NCBI GenBank assembly: GCA_019649675.1
Contig: BOWN01000001.1
Coordinates: 290,868-354,867, forward strand
Source of the DNA: Cryomorphaceae bacterium
GTDB lineage: Bacteria > Bacteroidota > Bacteroidia > Flavobacteriales > UBA7430
DNA: 64,000 bases
Direction of reading: 5' to 3'
A model generated the notes under the pieces. It ran no database searches. It had not been told where the DNA came from and saw nothing but the letters and a program-made list of their open reading frames with translations. The position numbers were made by a program, and so were the translations under genes. Positions 1 through 9,785 of this stretch are shown in pieces. Position 1 is the first letter of the stretch. The number at the start of each line of letters is the position of its first letter.

Positions 1-1889
1 TATTTTCTTAATGATACCCTAGGAACACCAGAAGGTGTCTGTATGGGAATTATAGAATTTGACTTACCTGGAATTTATAATTTTGATAGCAGTTACGGAT
101 TTGATGCCCAAGCCGGAATGTCATTAACAATAAATTCTGATGCCTTTGTACTTGAAGATTTATTTGCAGAATTAGGGGCTATAGACAGTATTTCAATTTT
201 TCAATCTGCAATACGCATTTCAAGTCATACACATCATCTTACCTTAATGGCGATCATCCATACACAATATTTGTCCCTAATGATGAAGCCGTAGCTGATA
301 TTCTTGAAACTTTAAGTATAGGTCAATTTGATATTTTTGACTTACCCAATTTTGGTGAAATATTAGAATATCATATTGCGGAAGGACTTTATTTTGAAGA
401 CGATTTATACGATGGACTGATGCTAGCTTCTGCTCAAGGTCAAGAACTGACCATCACAGAAAATGAATCAGGTTTTCTTTTGATAATGCACAAATCGTAA
501 ATTCAAATTATACAGCCTTCAATGGAGTCATTCATGTCATCGATCAATGTCTTGCACCAAGCAGTAGTCCAGAATCTACTGTCATGCAAATCATAGCAGA
601 TAGTCCTGATCATGAAATATTGGAAGAAGCCATATCAATCTTAGGCCTAGCTGATGAACTTTCTTCTCTAGCGACGCTTGAACAGGATGGAATAGGACTC
701 GAGGACGGACCGGGTCCATGGACTGTCTTTGCACCAACCGATGAAGCTTTTGAACTTTTTACAGAAGAAATGGGTTGGACTCTTAATGACCTTTTAGAGT
801 CTCAATTTCTTTCGAATATAATAAATCAACATATCGTAAATGGCTGTATCGACGAATACAACTTCTCTTATGAAATTGATGAATCTTGTTTTGATCTCAA
901 TAACCCACTTTTAAGCACTGACTTGGAATTCAATATAGCAACAAATTTAGACGGCGAATCTCTTCAATTCATTGTAAATGAAAATTCTATTTATGTTGTT
1001 GGTCAACAAAATACAGTTGAAATAATTGTGAGTGACCTTATTGCGTTTAATGGAATTGTTCACGTTATTGATGCTGTAATTACACCTAAGATTGAAGAAA
1101 TTCAGTCAGGATCATGTGATCTTTGGACATTAGAATTGACCAGTTCTATTGAACAAGGATGGGATGGTGATGCCTTAGGCTTAGTAATCAATAACACTCT
1201 AGCAGAAACGATAACAGTCTCTGAAGGCAGTCAAGAATTTGTATATCAATTTGGTGTAGATCAGAATGATATTGTAGATCTTTTATATTTTGCTAATGGT
1301 CCTTCAGGTAGTTACAACTCTTATAAGTTAACAGATGGTGAAGGTCAAGTAATTGTTCAATGGACTGGTAATTTCAACAATTATCCCACTGGATATTCAG
1401 GAATTTATGCGTGTGAGTCTGTAAAAGGTGTTTGTGAGAAAATCACTGTTGAGCTTAACAGTGAATTTGGATGGGGCTGGCCATACAGCTCCCTGGATGT
1501 TTTCAGAAATGGAAATTATGACCAATCAATAGAAATGCCAATTGGCTATAGTCAAATTACTCAAATCAATGCCTATGAAAATGATATGTTCGATTTCATA
1601 GTTAATACTCAGTTAATGTTCCCAGAAGAACTTGGTGGGTATAAAATTCGAACAGAATCGGGCACAACTCTGGTAGATGAAGACAATGTTAACGAAGCAC
1701 CTGAAAGTAGCTATAATATTGTTGTATGTGAATCTGAAGACAATATCAGTTTAAGTGATATAAAATCACAAGAACCATCTTTAGTTAAAATGATTGATAT
1801 ACTCGGTAGAGAGCAAAAGAACATCAAAAGGCATTATTTTATTTTACATATACGATAATGGTGTTATTAAAAAACGATGGAATTTTTAA
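1..1889 (+). CDS. secreted fasciclin (FAS1) repeat protein with T9SS C-terminal tail; 5'-partial, frameshifted
   Basis: The gene enters from the left edge and reads in three frames. At least two FAS1 domains are visible: one around bases 240-560 (YTIFVPNDEAV, then FNGVIHVID) and one around 590-1090 (WTVFAPTDEAF, then FNGIVHVIDAV). FAS1 domains are extracellular adhesion or matrix modules. The last 40 residues look like a type A T9SS sorting domain (MIDILGREQ, then YIYDNGVIKKRWNF), so the protein is probably exported by type IX secretion and fixed to the surface. Frames change near bases 235, 478 and 1840. The last change restores the YDNG tail and a stop at 1887-1889. Breaks fall beside short homopolymers, so sequence error is as likely as a pseudogene. 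The middle, about residues 180-370 of the 584-1858 reading frame, matches nothing I recognise. Confidence 0.75.
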
Positions 1890-1975
1890 AATTCTCTATT
1901 CTATAATTCAAATTAATAGTTTTCTAAGTTCGTTAAAAATAATTTACATTATTAAACAATAACTTATTTTAAAAT

Positions 1976-2537
1976 TTAAAAAACTAGATGCATTTTAGTT
2001 AATTTTATAGCTATAGCTAATAGAATAATACCAAAAATACGGCGTAAAACATTAATTCCACCCTGACCTAACAATCGCTCTATTTTGCATGTTGATTTTA
2101 AAATAACATATACAAAAACTAAATTTAGAATAACACCTATAATAATATCACTAACACTATAAGTTGATCTTAATGAAATTAATGTTGTTAATGTTCCAGA
2201 CCCTGCAATAGGGAAATGCAATTGGCACAATTGATCCTGAACTATCACCTTCATCAGACTTAAATAGTTCGATATTCAAAATCATCTCTAATGCCAAAAG
2301 AAAAATAACAAAGGCACCTGCCAATGCAAAAGAGGCAATATCAATTCCTATCAAATTAAGTAATTGTTCTCCAACAAAAAGAAATAAAATCATAATCAAT
2401 CCAGAAACTAGAGTTGCTTTTTCTGACTGAATATGTCCCATCTTAGATCTTAAGCCAATAATAATTGGAATGGAACCCAAAATATCTATAACTGCAAAAA
2501 GAGTTAGTGTTATTGTAAGTATATCGCCAAAATTCAT
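1976..2537 (-). CDS. MarC family integral membrane protein (one frameshift)
   Basis: This is a small multi-helix inner-membrane protein of the MarC family (UPF0056), whose transport substrate is not established. The N-terminal part (2537 to about 2215) carries the typical opening FAVIDILGSIPI and the helix FALAGAFVIFLLALEM. The remainder lies in another frame and contains TLISLRSTYS and the C-terminal helix pair. A one-base change near 2210-2215, beside a GGG/AAA run, joins the halves as IVPIAFPIAGSGTLTTLI, which is the conserved MarC order. The joined length of about 187 codons fits the family. It follows aroA by 9 bases on the same strand and is probably cotranscribed with aroBA. Confidence 0.8.
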
Positions 2538-2546
2538 AGTTATATC

Positions 2547-3782
2547 TTATTTTATTAATTCGATGTTAAATGCAAGAATTTTTAAATCCTCCCAGTATGA
2601 TTTATAAGATTTATTTACCACCATAGGATTATTTATAGTAACCGACTTAGCTTTTAAAGCCAAAGGGGCTAAACATAGTGCCATACGGTGGTCGCCATAG
2701 GTTTCAAAATTAAAACTTCTATTAAAAAGTTTACTGCCAGGAATAATATTCAAAGCCTCATTATTTATAATATGAACCTGAGCTCCACATTTTTCAAGCT
2801 CGTTTTTTAAAGCCATCAAACGATCAGTTTCTTTAATCGGCAAACTTTTTAAACCGGTGAGTTTCATTCGAACACCTAAGCCACATGCAGTTACAGCTAA
2901 TGTTTGGGCAAGATCTGGTGTCCTTAAACAGTCTAATTCCAAAATTTTTGGAAGTTCAAAACCAGACCTTTTACAAAGTGTTAAAACACCCTGTTCAATA
3001 TTAGAATCAACACCAAAGAGGTCGAAATAGCGCATCCCTTCCTGATCACCTTGAATCGAGCACTCATCTACCTGAGTAAGTTGAATACATCCAGAATCAC
3101 TCAATGCCACCAACTCAAACATATAAGATATAGATGACCAGTCAGATTCTACTTGGTTAATATTATTTTGGTAATTACCAGGAAGTATAGAAATTGTATC
3201 CTCTACCCAATGATAAGACACACCTTGTTTTTCCATTAAATTCAATGTCATTTGAATATAAGGTCGAGATAAAATCTCTCCAATTAATTTCAATTGAATG
3301 CCTTTTTCAAAATAGGGCGCTATCATTAAAATAGCAGAAATAAACTGACTGGAAACATCAGCTTTAATTTGCAGTAAGCCACCCTTCAACTTGCGTCCCT
3401 TAATTTTTATTGGAGGAAACCCTTCATTCTCCATATACTCGATATCTGCACCTAGAGAAGATAGGGCATCAACCAGACCCTTAATCGGACGTTGTTTCAT
3501 TCTTGATGCACCAGTAAGAATCACTTCAGAACTTCCTAGAGCATAATATGCTGTTAAAAAACGCATCGCCGTTCCAGCAATCCCAACATCTATAATCTTA
3601 TCTTGAGCAGACAATGCTTTTTGTAGCACAGTTGTATCATCAGAATCTGAAAGATTTTTTAACACATTTTTATGACCAGATAATGCTTGTAGTATAAGTA
3701 ATCGATTTGAAATACTCTTTGAACCAGTTAAATGAACCTTACCATTAATTAATGGACTTATTTTCTGAATTTTAGCATTCAA
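2547..3782 (-). CDS. aroA: 3-phosphoshikimate 1-carboxyvinyltransferase (EPSP synthase)
   Basis: AroA joins shikimate-3-phosphate and phosphoenolpyruvate in the sixth step of chorismate synthesis. The 411-residue protein is complete, slightly shorter than the roughly 430-residue enterobacterial form, as is usual in Bacteroidota. Visible motifs are GSKSISNR near residues 20-27 (substrate lysine Lys22), GTAMRFL, LPIKETDRL near residue 310 and GDHRMAL near residue 365. The start is TTG at 3782-3780. It overlaps the TGA stop of the shifted aroB frame (3781-3779), which supports translational coupling and this unusual start; no ATG is available nearby. Upstream aroB supplies an earlier step of the same pathway. 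Confidence 0.95.
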   Translation of the reverse strand: MNAKIQKISPLINGKVHLTGSKSISNRLLILQALSGHKNVLKNLSDSDDTTVLQKALSAQDKIIDVGIAGTAMRFLTAYYALGSSEVILTGASRMKQRPIKGLVDALSSLGADIEYMENEGFPPIKIKGRKLKGGLLQIKADVSSQFISAILMIAPYFEKGIQLKLIGEILSRPYIQMTLNLMEKQGVSYHWVEDTISILPGNYQNNINQVESDWSSISYMFELVALSDSGCIQLTQVDECSIQGDQEGMRYFDLFGVDSNIEQGVLTLCKRSGFELPKILELDCLRTPDLAQTLAVTACGLGVRMKLTGLKSLPIKETDRLMALKNELEKCGAQVHIINNEALNIIPGSKLFNRSFNFETYGDHRMALCLAPLALKAKSVTINNPMVVNKSYKSYWEDLKILAFNIELIK

Positions 3783-4848
3783 TATAATAAGGAATTATAG
3801 GTTTTGATAGCCTGCTCAATTTGATCAATAGAACATACTTTATTAATTTCAGCCTGTCCTATATCTTTAAGTAAGGTAAAATTAATTTCAGAATCATCAT
3901 TCTTTTTATCATTTTCATCCATTCAATCAATTCCGAAAATTCCGCTCGTCAATTTGAGTTAGTGAAAAAACATTTTGAATTTTTTTGAATAACACTAGAG
4001 ACATCTGTCTTTAAACCATTTGTCATTTCAGATAAAATGGTCTCAACAACCATTCCTATAGCAATAGCCTCTCCATGAAGTAAATCACTACCTTTTAATA
4101 AAGCCTGACTTTCTATTGCATGCCCTATGGTATGCCCAAAATTTAATGTTTTACGTAAACCTTTCTCTTCCCAATCCTGAAGAACAATATTATTTTTAAT
4201 AGAAATGGATTGATTAAGGAGTGACAATAGGGCATCTTCATCTTTTACATCCACATTCTCTAAAAAAGACCAGTATGCTGGATCACAAATTAAAGCATGT
4301 TTATAAACCTCTGCCATACCACTCATCCAATGTCTTTCTGGTAAGGTTTTAAGAAATTCAGGAACGATAAGCACCAAATCTGGATTTCTAAACAAGCCTA
4401 TTTGATTTTTATGGCCATCTAAATCAACCGCTAACTTTCCACCTACAGATGCATCTACCTGAGACAATAGCGTGGTTGGAATATGAAAAAAACGGAGCCC
4501 TCTTTTGTATAATGAGGCAATCATACCTCCCATATCACATACTACACCCCCACCTAAATTAACAACTAAGGCATTACGATCCGCATTAGATTCACTTAGA
4601 GTTTTCCATACATCATTACAAATTGAGAGGGTTTTATTATGCTCACCAGACTCAATCTCTATTAACTCAGCACCGATAAGCATCGGAACTTGTTCTATGA
4701 GATAAGGCAAACAAAACTGAGATGAATTTTCATCGCAAAAAATAAAAACCTTAGAATACTGTTCTTGATAATCTTCAAGAATCGCATTAAATTCTTGTAA
4801 AACATCATTTCCAATATAAATAGAATACTTATCTGATTGTATTTCCAC
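3779..4848 (-). CDS. aroB: 3-dehydroquinate synthase (C-terminal third frameshifted)
   Basis: AroB converts DAHP to 3-dehydroquinate using NAD and a metal. The first 285 or so residues are in one frame, with the NAD motif LGGGVVCDMGG, then PTTLLSQVDASVGGK and the metal ligands in LNFGHTIGHAIE and LHGEAIAIGM. After position about 3965 the conserved C-terminus continues through other frames: FSLTQIDE, then EFSELIEWMK, then DKKNDDSEINFTLLKDIG, ending with TGA at 3779. Three small shifts within about 90 bases explain the break, and the rejoined protein has the normal length of about 356 residues. The start is GTG at 4848. A TATCTTTG promoter box lies 23 bases upstream. aroA follows with overlapping stop and start codons. 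Confidence 0.88.
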
Positions 4849-4871
4849 AGGGTGAATCTTAATTCTAGATG

Positions 4872-4879
4872 CAAAGATA
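4872..4879 (-). promoter_or_regulatory. -7 box of the aroB-aroA promoter
   Basis: The minus strand reads TATCTTTG, a match to the Bacteroidota consensus TAnnTTTG, 23 bases ahead of the aroB GTG. I see no clear -33 TTG element. It lies back to back with the proline dehydrogenase promoter. Confidence 0.55.
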
Positions 4880-4957
4880 ATAAAGCTAGGTAGACATCCT
4901 TAAAACAAAGTTAAATAATCGAAGAACATCTAATAAAATAATTAGTAGCTTTAATAG

Positions 4958-4965
4958 TATATTTG
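4958..4965 (+). promoter_or_regulatory. -7 box of the proline dehydrogenase promoter
   Basis: TATATTTG fits TAnnTTTG exactly and ends 18 bases before the ATG at 4984. Its TTG also opens a longer reading frame at 4963. The box is a better explanation of these bases than a TTG start codon, because it would place the codon at or before the transcription start. Confidence 0.6.
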
Positions 4966-4983
4966 CGAAAGAAAACCACAGGT

Positions 4984-6144
4984 ATGATCTCCTTTGATGA
5001 CACAGAAATAGCCTTTCGATCGAAATCAAAATTTCAACTTCGAAAAGCATATTACCTATTTAAATTAATGGGTAAACCTATTCTATCTAAACTAGGAGGT
5101 GAAATTGCTAATGTGGCAATCAAAATGCACATTCCAATCACTGGATTGATCAAAAGCACGATTTTTCAGCAATTTTGTGGTGGTGAAAGCATCGAGAATT
5201 GTTCTGATAAAATTGACGAACTAGCAAAGCATAATATTGCAACTATTTTAGATTATTCTGTAGAAGGAAAGGCATCAGAAAAAGACTTCAAAAAAACAAT
5301 GGAGGAAACAATTGCTGTGCTTAATTTTGCACATAAAAATAAAAACATCCCCTTTGCTGTATTTAAAATTACAGGTCTTGCAAGATTCCAATTACTTGAA
5401 AAAATAAATCTCGACGAAGAACTTAGTACTGCAGAACAACAAGAATACGATCGTGTGATTCATCGCATTAATAAAATCTGCAAAAAAGCACATCAACACA
5501 AAATACCAATCATGATTGATGCCGAAGAAAGTTGGATTCAGAATGCTATTGACTCTATTGTTGAAACGATGATGAAAACCTTTAACAAGGAGCAAGCCAT
5601 CATTTACAATACGATTCAAATGTATCGACACGATCGATTAGATTATTTGAAAAAAATACATGAAAACTCTAAAGAAGAAGGATACTTTATTGGTGTAAAA
5701 TTGGTTAGAGGAGCTTATCTTGAAAAAGAAAATGAACGGGCAAAAAAAATGGGTTACCCAACACCTATTCAACCTAACAAAGAAGCATGTAACGAAGATT
5801 ATGACTCAGCTTTAGAATATGCTTGTAAGAATATTCATGGAATTTCTATTTGTGCAGGAACACATAACGAAGAAAGCTCTCTACTCTTAACACGTCTTAT
5901 GCAACTGTATAACATTGAAAGGAACAATCCAAAAATATATTTTTCTCAACTCCTTGGAATGAGTGATCACATTAGCTACAACTTAGCTAATAAGGGATAC
6001 AATATAGTCAAATATGTGCCATACGGACCGGTTAAAGAAGTCCTACCTTACCTTATTCGAAGAGCAGAAGAAAACAGATCTATTGCTGGGCAAACGGGTA
6101 GGGAATTGAATCTTATTATACAGGAAATAAAAAGAAGAAAATAA
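4984..6144 (+). CDS. proline dehydrogenase (monofunctional)
   Basis: This FAD enzyme oxidises proline to pyrroline-5-carboxylate in proline catabolism. It is a stand-alone PRODH-type protein, not the large bifunctional PutA. The barrel includes TILDYSVEGK, PIMIDAEESW, VKLVRGAYLEKE, ICAGTHNEES and the C-terminal flavin/substrate signature YLIRRAEENRSIAGQTGREL. The reading frame is open from a TTG at 4963, but I chose ATG 4984 (387 residues). The protein then starts MISFDDTEIAF, as Bacteroidota homologues do, and the TTG belongs to the -7 box. No aldehyde dehydrogenase partner is in the window. Confidence 0.93.
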   Translation: MISFDDTEIAFRSKSKFQLRKAYYLFKLMGKPILSKLGGEIANVAIKMHIPITGLIKSTIFQQFCGGESIENCSDKIDELAKHNIATILDYSVEGKASEKDFKKTMEETIAVLNFAHKNKNIPFAVFKITGLARFQLLEKINLDEELSTAEQQEYDRVIHRINKICKKAHQHKIPIMIDAEESWIQNAIDSIVETMMKTFNKEQAIIYNTIQMYRHDRLDYLKKIHENSKEEGYFIGVKLVRGAYLEKENERAKKMGYPTPIQPNKEACNEDYDSALEYACKNIHGISICAGTHNEESSLLLTRLMQLYNIERNNPKIYFSQLLGMSDHISYNLANKGYNIVKYVPYGPVKEVLPYLIRRAEENRSIAGQTGRELNLIIQEIKRRK

Positions 6145-6157
6145 AATTAATAAAAAG

Positions 6158-6538
6158 TTATTTACATTTACAATCTGTAACATCTATATTAACTATAGTA
6201 GACGTACTATCACAATCATCAACTTTAAATTTAGAAAACTTTTCTCCCGTAACTTCAATAAGATACGTCCTACACTTTCCACCTACATCACTCCCAGTAA
6301 AATCTACATCTAAATCTGTATCGTAAAAGACCTGTTCAAATGAACTCTCTGTCATACTTATGCAATTTAGCTGACAAAGTGCCTTTTCTGAAAACTGAAA
6401 CGCTTGACCTCGCAAATGTTTTAAGGTACGTGCGTTTGGCAAATAAGAAAATTCAATGTCTCGATCTCCAAAAAAGAAAATGGACACAATTACGCCAAGA
6501 CCTACACCAAATAGATATAAAAAAAATCGTCTTACCAC
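6158..6538 (-). CDS. DUF4258 domain membrane-anchored protein
   Basis: This 126-residue protein has one N-terminal transmembrane segment (about residues 5-24, FFLYLFGVGLGVIVSIFFF). A soluble domain follows that starts GDRDIEFSYLPNARTLKHLR. This arrangement is typical of a conserved Bacteroidota family annotated with DUF4258; no function is established. Several cysteines are present (CQLNC near residues 55-59, CDS, CKCK at the end). It lies 9 bases downstream of ald on the same strand and may be cotranscribed with ald, tsaE and porX. The family call comes from remembered similarity. Confidence 0.65.
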   Translation of the reverse strand: MVRRFFLYLFGVGLGVIVSIFFFGDRDIEFSYLPNARTLKHLRGQAFQFSEKALCQLNCISMTESSFEQVFYDTDLDVDFTGSDVGGKCRTYLIEVTGEKFSKFKVDDCDSTSTIVNIDVTDCKCK

Positions 6539-6547
6539 AGCTCTAAA

Positions 6548-7759
6548 TTAATAACCCAAAAGAAGTCGTATTTCTTTATGTGGCAAATCAAACCAAGTAC
6601 CAATACCTCTATTAGTAATGATGCCGTTATAAACATACACCCCACCTCTGATATTTGGAGATCGCAACAACATACCTTTTACACCTCCACCTTCTCCAAC
6701 TTCTAAAAGCAGGGGGGCTAAGATATTACTCAAAGAAAAAGAAGCGGTTTTTGCAACACGTGATGCAATATTCGGAACACCATAATGAATAACGTCATGC
6801 TTAATAAAAGTAGGAGATTCATGCGTAGTAAGTTCTGAAGTTTCAAAACAACCTCCCTGATCAATACTGACATCTACAATCACAGACTTAGGCTTCATTT
6901 TTTGAACCATTTCATCAGAAATAACACATGGTGTTCTTCCCTCTTTTGCCCGCAAAGCACCAATAGCTACATCAGCTCTTTTTAAAGCTTTTTCTAAAAC
7001 TTTAGGCTGCATAATGGAAGTTGCTATAGGGAAATTCAAGTCACTTTGCATTCTTCGTAAACGTGCAACTGAGTTATCAAACACACTCACCAATGCACCT
7101 AAACCGACGGCAGAACGAGCCGCATACTCAGCAACAGTACCAGCACCTATAATCACAACACGGGTAGGTTTAACACCAGGAATACCTCCCATAAGAAGAC
7201 CTCTACCACCAGAAAAAGTACTCAATAATTCAGCAGCAATAAGTATCGATGAGGTACCTGCTATTTCACCCATTGATCGAACAATAGGAAAAACCTGTGC
7301 TTCGTCTTTAATGTAATCAAAAGCAACTGCTGTAACCTTCTTATCCATTAATTTTTTAAAATATTCTGCCTTCTGAGTCTTTAACTGAAGTGCAGAAATC
7401 AAACACTGATTATGTTTAAAGTAATCCAATTCCTCAAGTGATGGCGGCTCAACTTTGAGTATAATATCTGCTTCATACACCTCCTTAACATTAAGACATA
7501 TTTTTGCACCAGCTTCACTATACTCCTGATCTGAAAATGAGCTTGAAAGTCCTAGATTTGACTCAACATAGACTTTATGACCATTACTCACCAATAATGC
7601 AACTGCCTCTGGAACCAAGGGTACTCTTTTTTCTTGAAAGGCACATTCTTTTGGAATACCAATGAAAAGAGACTCTCTCTTAGTTGAATGCTCCAACACT
7701 TCAGGCTGTGGCATCAAAAACTCGTCATTTAAAAAACTTAAAATATCAGGCTTACTCAT
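6548..7759 (-). CDS. ald: alanine dehydrogenase / PntA-like NAD(P)-binding enzyme
   Basis: The enzyme is predicted to interconvert alanine and pyruvate with NAD. The 403-residue protein starts the AlaDH/PNT N-terminal domain after an extension of about 30 residues, with IGIPKECAFQEKRVPLVPEA (residues about 33-52). The Rossmann domain has VVIIGAGTVAEYAARSAVGLGA, with a GxGxxx motif. RAKEGRTPCVI, IVDVSIDQGGCFETS and NIASRVAKTAS are further family motifs. It is complete and lies two bases after tsaE on the same strand. The porX-tsaE-ald order is, from memory, often kept in Flavobacteria. The transhydrogenase alpha subunit is a relative, but no beta partner is nearby. Confidence 0.88.
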   Translation of the reverse strand: MSKPDILSFLNDEFLMPQPEVLEHSTKRESLFIGIPKECAFQEKRVPLVPEAVALLVSNGHKVYVESNLGLSSSFSDQEYSEAGAKICLNVKEVYEADIILKVEPPSLEELDYFKHNQCLISALQLKTQKAEYFKKLMDKKVTAVAFDYIKDEAQVFPIVRSMGEIAGTSSILIAAELLSTFSGGRGLLMGGIPGVKPTRVVIIGAGTVAEYAARSAVGLGALVSVFDNSVARLRRMQSDLNFPIATSIMQPKVLEKALKRADVAIGALRAKEGRTPCVISDEMVQKMKPKSVIVDVSIDQGGCFETSELTTHESPTFIKHDVIHYGVPNIASRVAKTASFSLSNILAPLLLEVGEGGGVKGMLLRSPNIRGGVYVYNGIITNRGIGTWFDLPHKEIRLLLGY

Positions 7760-7761
7760 TT

Positions 7762-8184
7762 TCAGGACTTAATTTCTTCTATTGTAAATATACGCATATT
7801 TGCCTCAGACTCGATATGAATCCGCAACAGGTTTTCAGGTAATAAGTTAGCAATTTTTTCCGGCCATTCAATAAAACAGTAATGATTCGAATAAAAATAA
7901 TTCTCATAACCCATATCATAAGCTTCATTTTCATCTTTTATTCTATAAAAATCGAAATGAAAAATCATTTGATTACCTCGAGCTTCATATTCATTTACAA
8001 TTGCATATGTTGGACTATTAACGAAAGATGGATCAACACCTAACTCTTGACACAAATATTTAATAAATGTGGTTTTACCAGCACTCATATCACCATAAAA
8101 TGCAATGACTCTATTTGAATACACTTTTACAATCTTTGATGCCAAAGCAGGCAATTCTTCAATAGAATTAATTATTACTCTCAT
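7762..8184 (-). CDS. tsaE: tRNA threonylcarbamoyladenosine biosynthesis protein TsaE
   Basis: TsaE is the small ATPase that supports the TsaD-TsaB complex in making the t6A37 modification of ANN-decoding tRNAs. The P-loop is GDMSAGKTT (residues 31-39), followed by NSPTYAIVNEYE, the FHFDFYRI motif and FIEWPEKI, all diagnostic. I start at the ATG at 8184, which shares one base with the TAA stop of porX (TAATG), giving 140 residues. A start 30 bases upstream is open but would lie inside porX and add a non-conserved stretch. The family is essential in many bacteria. Confidence 0.95.
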   Translation of the reverse strand: MRVIINSIEELPALASKIVKVYSNRVIAFYGDMSAGKTTFIKYLCQELGVDPSFVNSPTYAIVNEYEARGNQMIFHFDFYRIKDENEAYDMGYENYFYSNHYCFIEWPEKIANLLPENLLRIHIESEANMRIFTIEEIKS

Positions 8185-9734
8185 TATCTTGGAGATAAAC
8201 GAATAAATGGACAAATCATCTCTTCCATAGAGATGCCACCATGTTGATAAGTATCTCTGAAATACTTCACGAAATGATTATAATTATTCGGATATGTTAA
8301 ATACAAGTTTTCTTTTGCAAAGATATAACTTGAAGTTAAATTTACAGCTGGTAAAAAATACTCCTCAGGATTTTTCATAACCATGACATCTTTATCTTGA
8401 TACTGGAGTCTTCTTCCTGATTTATATCTCAAATTTGCAGATGTTTCTTTATCTCCTATAACTTTGGATGGCACACCAACATTTATTGTACCATGATCAG
8501 TAGTTAAAAAAAGACGAGATCCACTTACTGCAATCTTCTTAAGCATCTCTAACAAACTTGAATTTTTAAACCAGGTTTTGGTTAAATCTCTGTATGACTT
8601 ATCATTTCCAGCTAACTCTCTAATCATATCCATATCTGTTTTAGAGTGCGACAACATATCAACAAAATTGTATACAATTACATTTAAATCATTTTGAAGC
8701 AAATTATTAAACTGCTGAAGCAACTTCTCTCCATATTGCTGTTTCACTACTTTATGATAAACCATCTTTGTTTTACCGACCCCTAACCGCTGCAATTGAT
8801 CTTCTAAAAACTCTTTTTCATATAAATTCTTCCCCCCTTCTTCATGATCATTTTTCCATAAATTTGGAAAGCGTTTTGAAATCTCCAAAGGAGTCAATCC
8901 TGAAAAAATAGAATTTCTAGAATATTGTGTTGCTGTAGGTAAAATACTAAAGAATGTAGATTCTTCATCTATCGTAAACCATTCCTCTATAATAGGTTGA
9001 AGTATTTTCCACTGATCGTATCTCAAATTATCAATGAGCAAAAAAAAGTTTGGTTTATTATTTAATAAATTCGGGAACACTTTTTTCTTCATCAAAGTAT
9101 GTGAAAGTGTAGGTGTTTCATCTCCATCTTTTAACCATGACTTATAATGAGACTTAACATATTTAAAAAACTGTGAATTTGCTTCATTTTTTTGTATTTC
9201 TAAAATTTCAAGCATTCCAGAAGCATCAATTTTATCTAATTCAACCTCCCAATGAACAAGCTTTTGATAAATCTCTACCCATTGTTTCAAACTTCTTACA
9301 TCTAGCAAAGCCATACTGATTTCTCGGAACTCTTTTTGATAATCTGACGTCACCTTTTGATTTACTAAACGCTTGGTATCTAAATTCTTCTTTAGAGAGA
9401 GTAATATTTGATGTGGATTTACAGGTTTAATTAAATAATCGGATATTTTTGACCCCAAAGCTTCTTCCATAATATACTCTTCTTCACTTTTGGTAATCAT
9501 TACAACAGGTATATTATGATTTTCATAAATTAGATTCAAAGTCTCTAGACCAGAAATTCCAGGCATATTCTCATCTAAAAAAATAATATCATACACCTCA
9601 CTATCAATCATATCCAAAGCATCTTCCCCATTATTTGCAGTTGACAAGACATAACCTTTACGCTCTAAAAAAAGAATATGTGGTTTCAATAATTCAATTT
9701 CATCATCCACCCAAAGTATCTTAACTTTTTCCAT
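8184..9734 (-). CDS. porX: PorX, response regulator with PglZ/alkaline-phosphatase-like domain (T9SS regulator)
   Basis: PorX works with the histidine kinase PorY and controls or assists type IX secretion. Residues 1-125 form a receiver domain with acidic Asp10-Asp11, phospho-acceptor Asp54 (IIFLDENMPG), the Thr of VVMITKS and the Lys of DYLIKPVNP. The remaining roughly 390 residues are the PglZ-type alkaline phosphatase fold typical of PorX, with NFFLLIDNLRYDQW, PTATQYSRNSIFSGL and FLTTDHGTINVG. The length of 516 residues is normal. tsaE starts on its stop codon. T9SS-type C-terminal tails elsewhere in the window (bases 1-1889 and 44880-48912) fit a functioning T9SS. porY is not present here. 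Confidence 0.95.
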   Translation of the reverse strand: MEKVKILWVDDEIELLKPHILFLERKGYVLSTANNGEDALDMIDSEVYDIIFLDENMPGISGLETLNLIYENHNIPVVMITKSEEEYIMEEALGSKISDYLIKPVNPHQILLSLKKNLDTKRLVNQKVTSDYQKEFREISMALLDVRSLKQWVEIYQKLVHWEVELDKIDASGMLEILEIQKNEANSQFFKYVKSHYKSWLKDGDETPTLSHTLMKKKVFPNLLNNKPNFFLLIDNLRYDQWKILQPIIEEWFTIDEESTFFSILPTATQYSRNSIFSGLTPLEISKRFPNLWKNDHEEGGKNLYEKEFLEDQLQRLGVGKTKMVYHKVVKQQYGEKLLQQFNNLLQNDLNVIVYNFVDMLSHSKTDMDMIRELAGNDKSYRDLTKTWFKNSSLLEMLKKIAVSGSRLFLTTDHGTINVGVPSKVIGDKETSANLRYKSGRRLQYQDKDVMVMKNPEEYFLPAVNLTSSYIFAKENLYLTYPNNYNHFVKYFRDTYQHGGISMEEMICPFIRLSPR

Positions 9735-9785
9735 AGATATTTACTACTTTAGTTTTTTGTACTAATTTGACTAAAATTACTAAAA

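Noticed and set aside
4505..4705. Plus-strand reading frame opposite aroB
   Set aside because: It is an antisense shadow of a conserved gene with no domain or start signal.
4963..4983. Upstream TTG start for proline dehydrogenase giving seven extra residues
   Set aside because: The TTG is the end of a perfect TATATTTG promoter box and the ATG at 4984 begins the conserved N-terminus.
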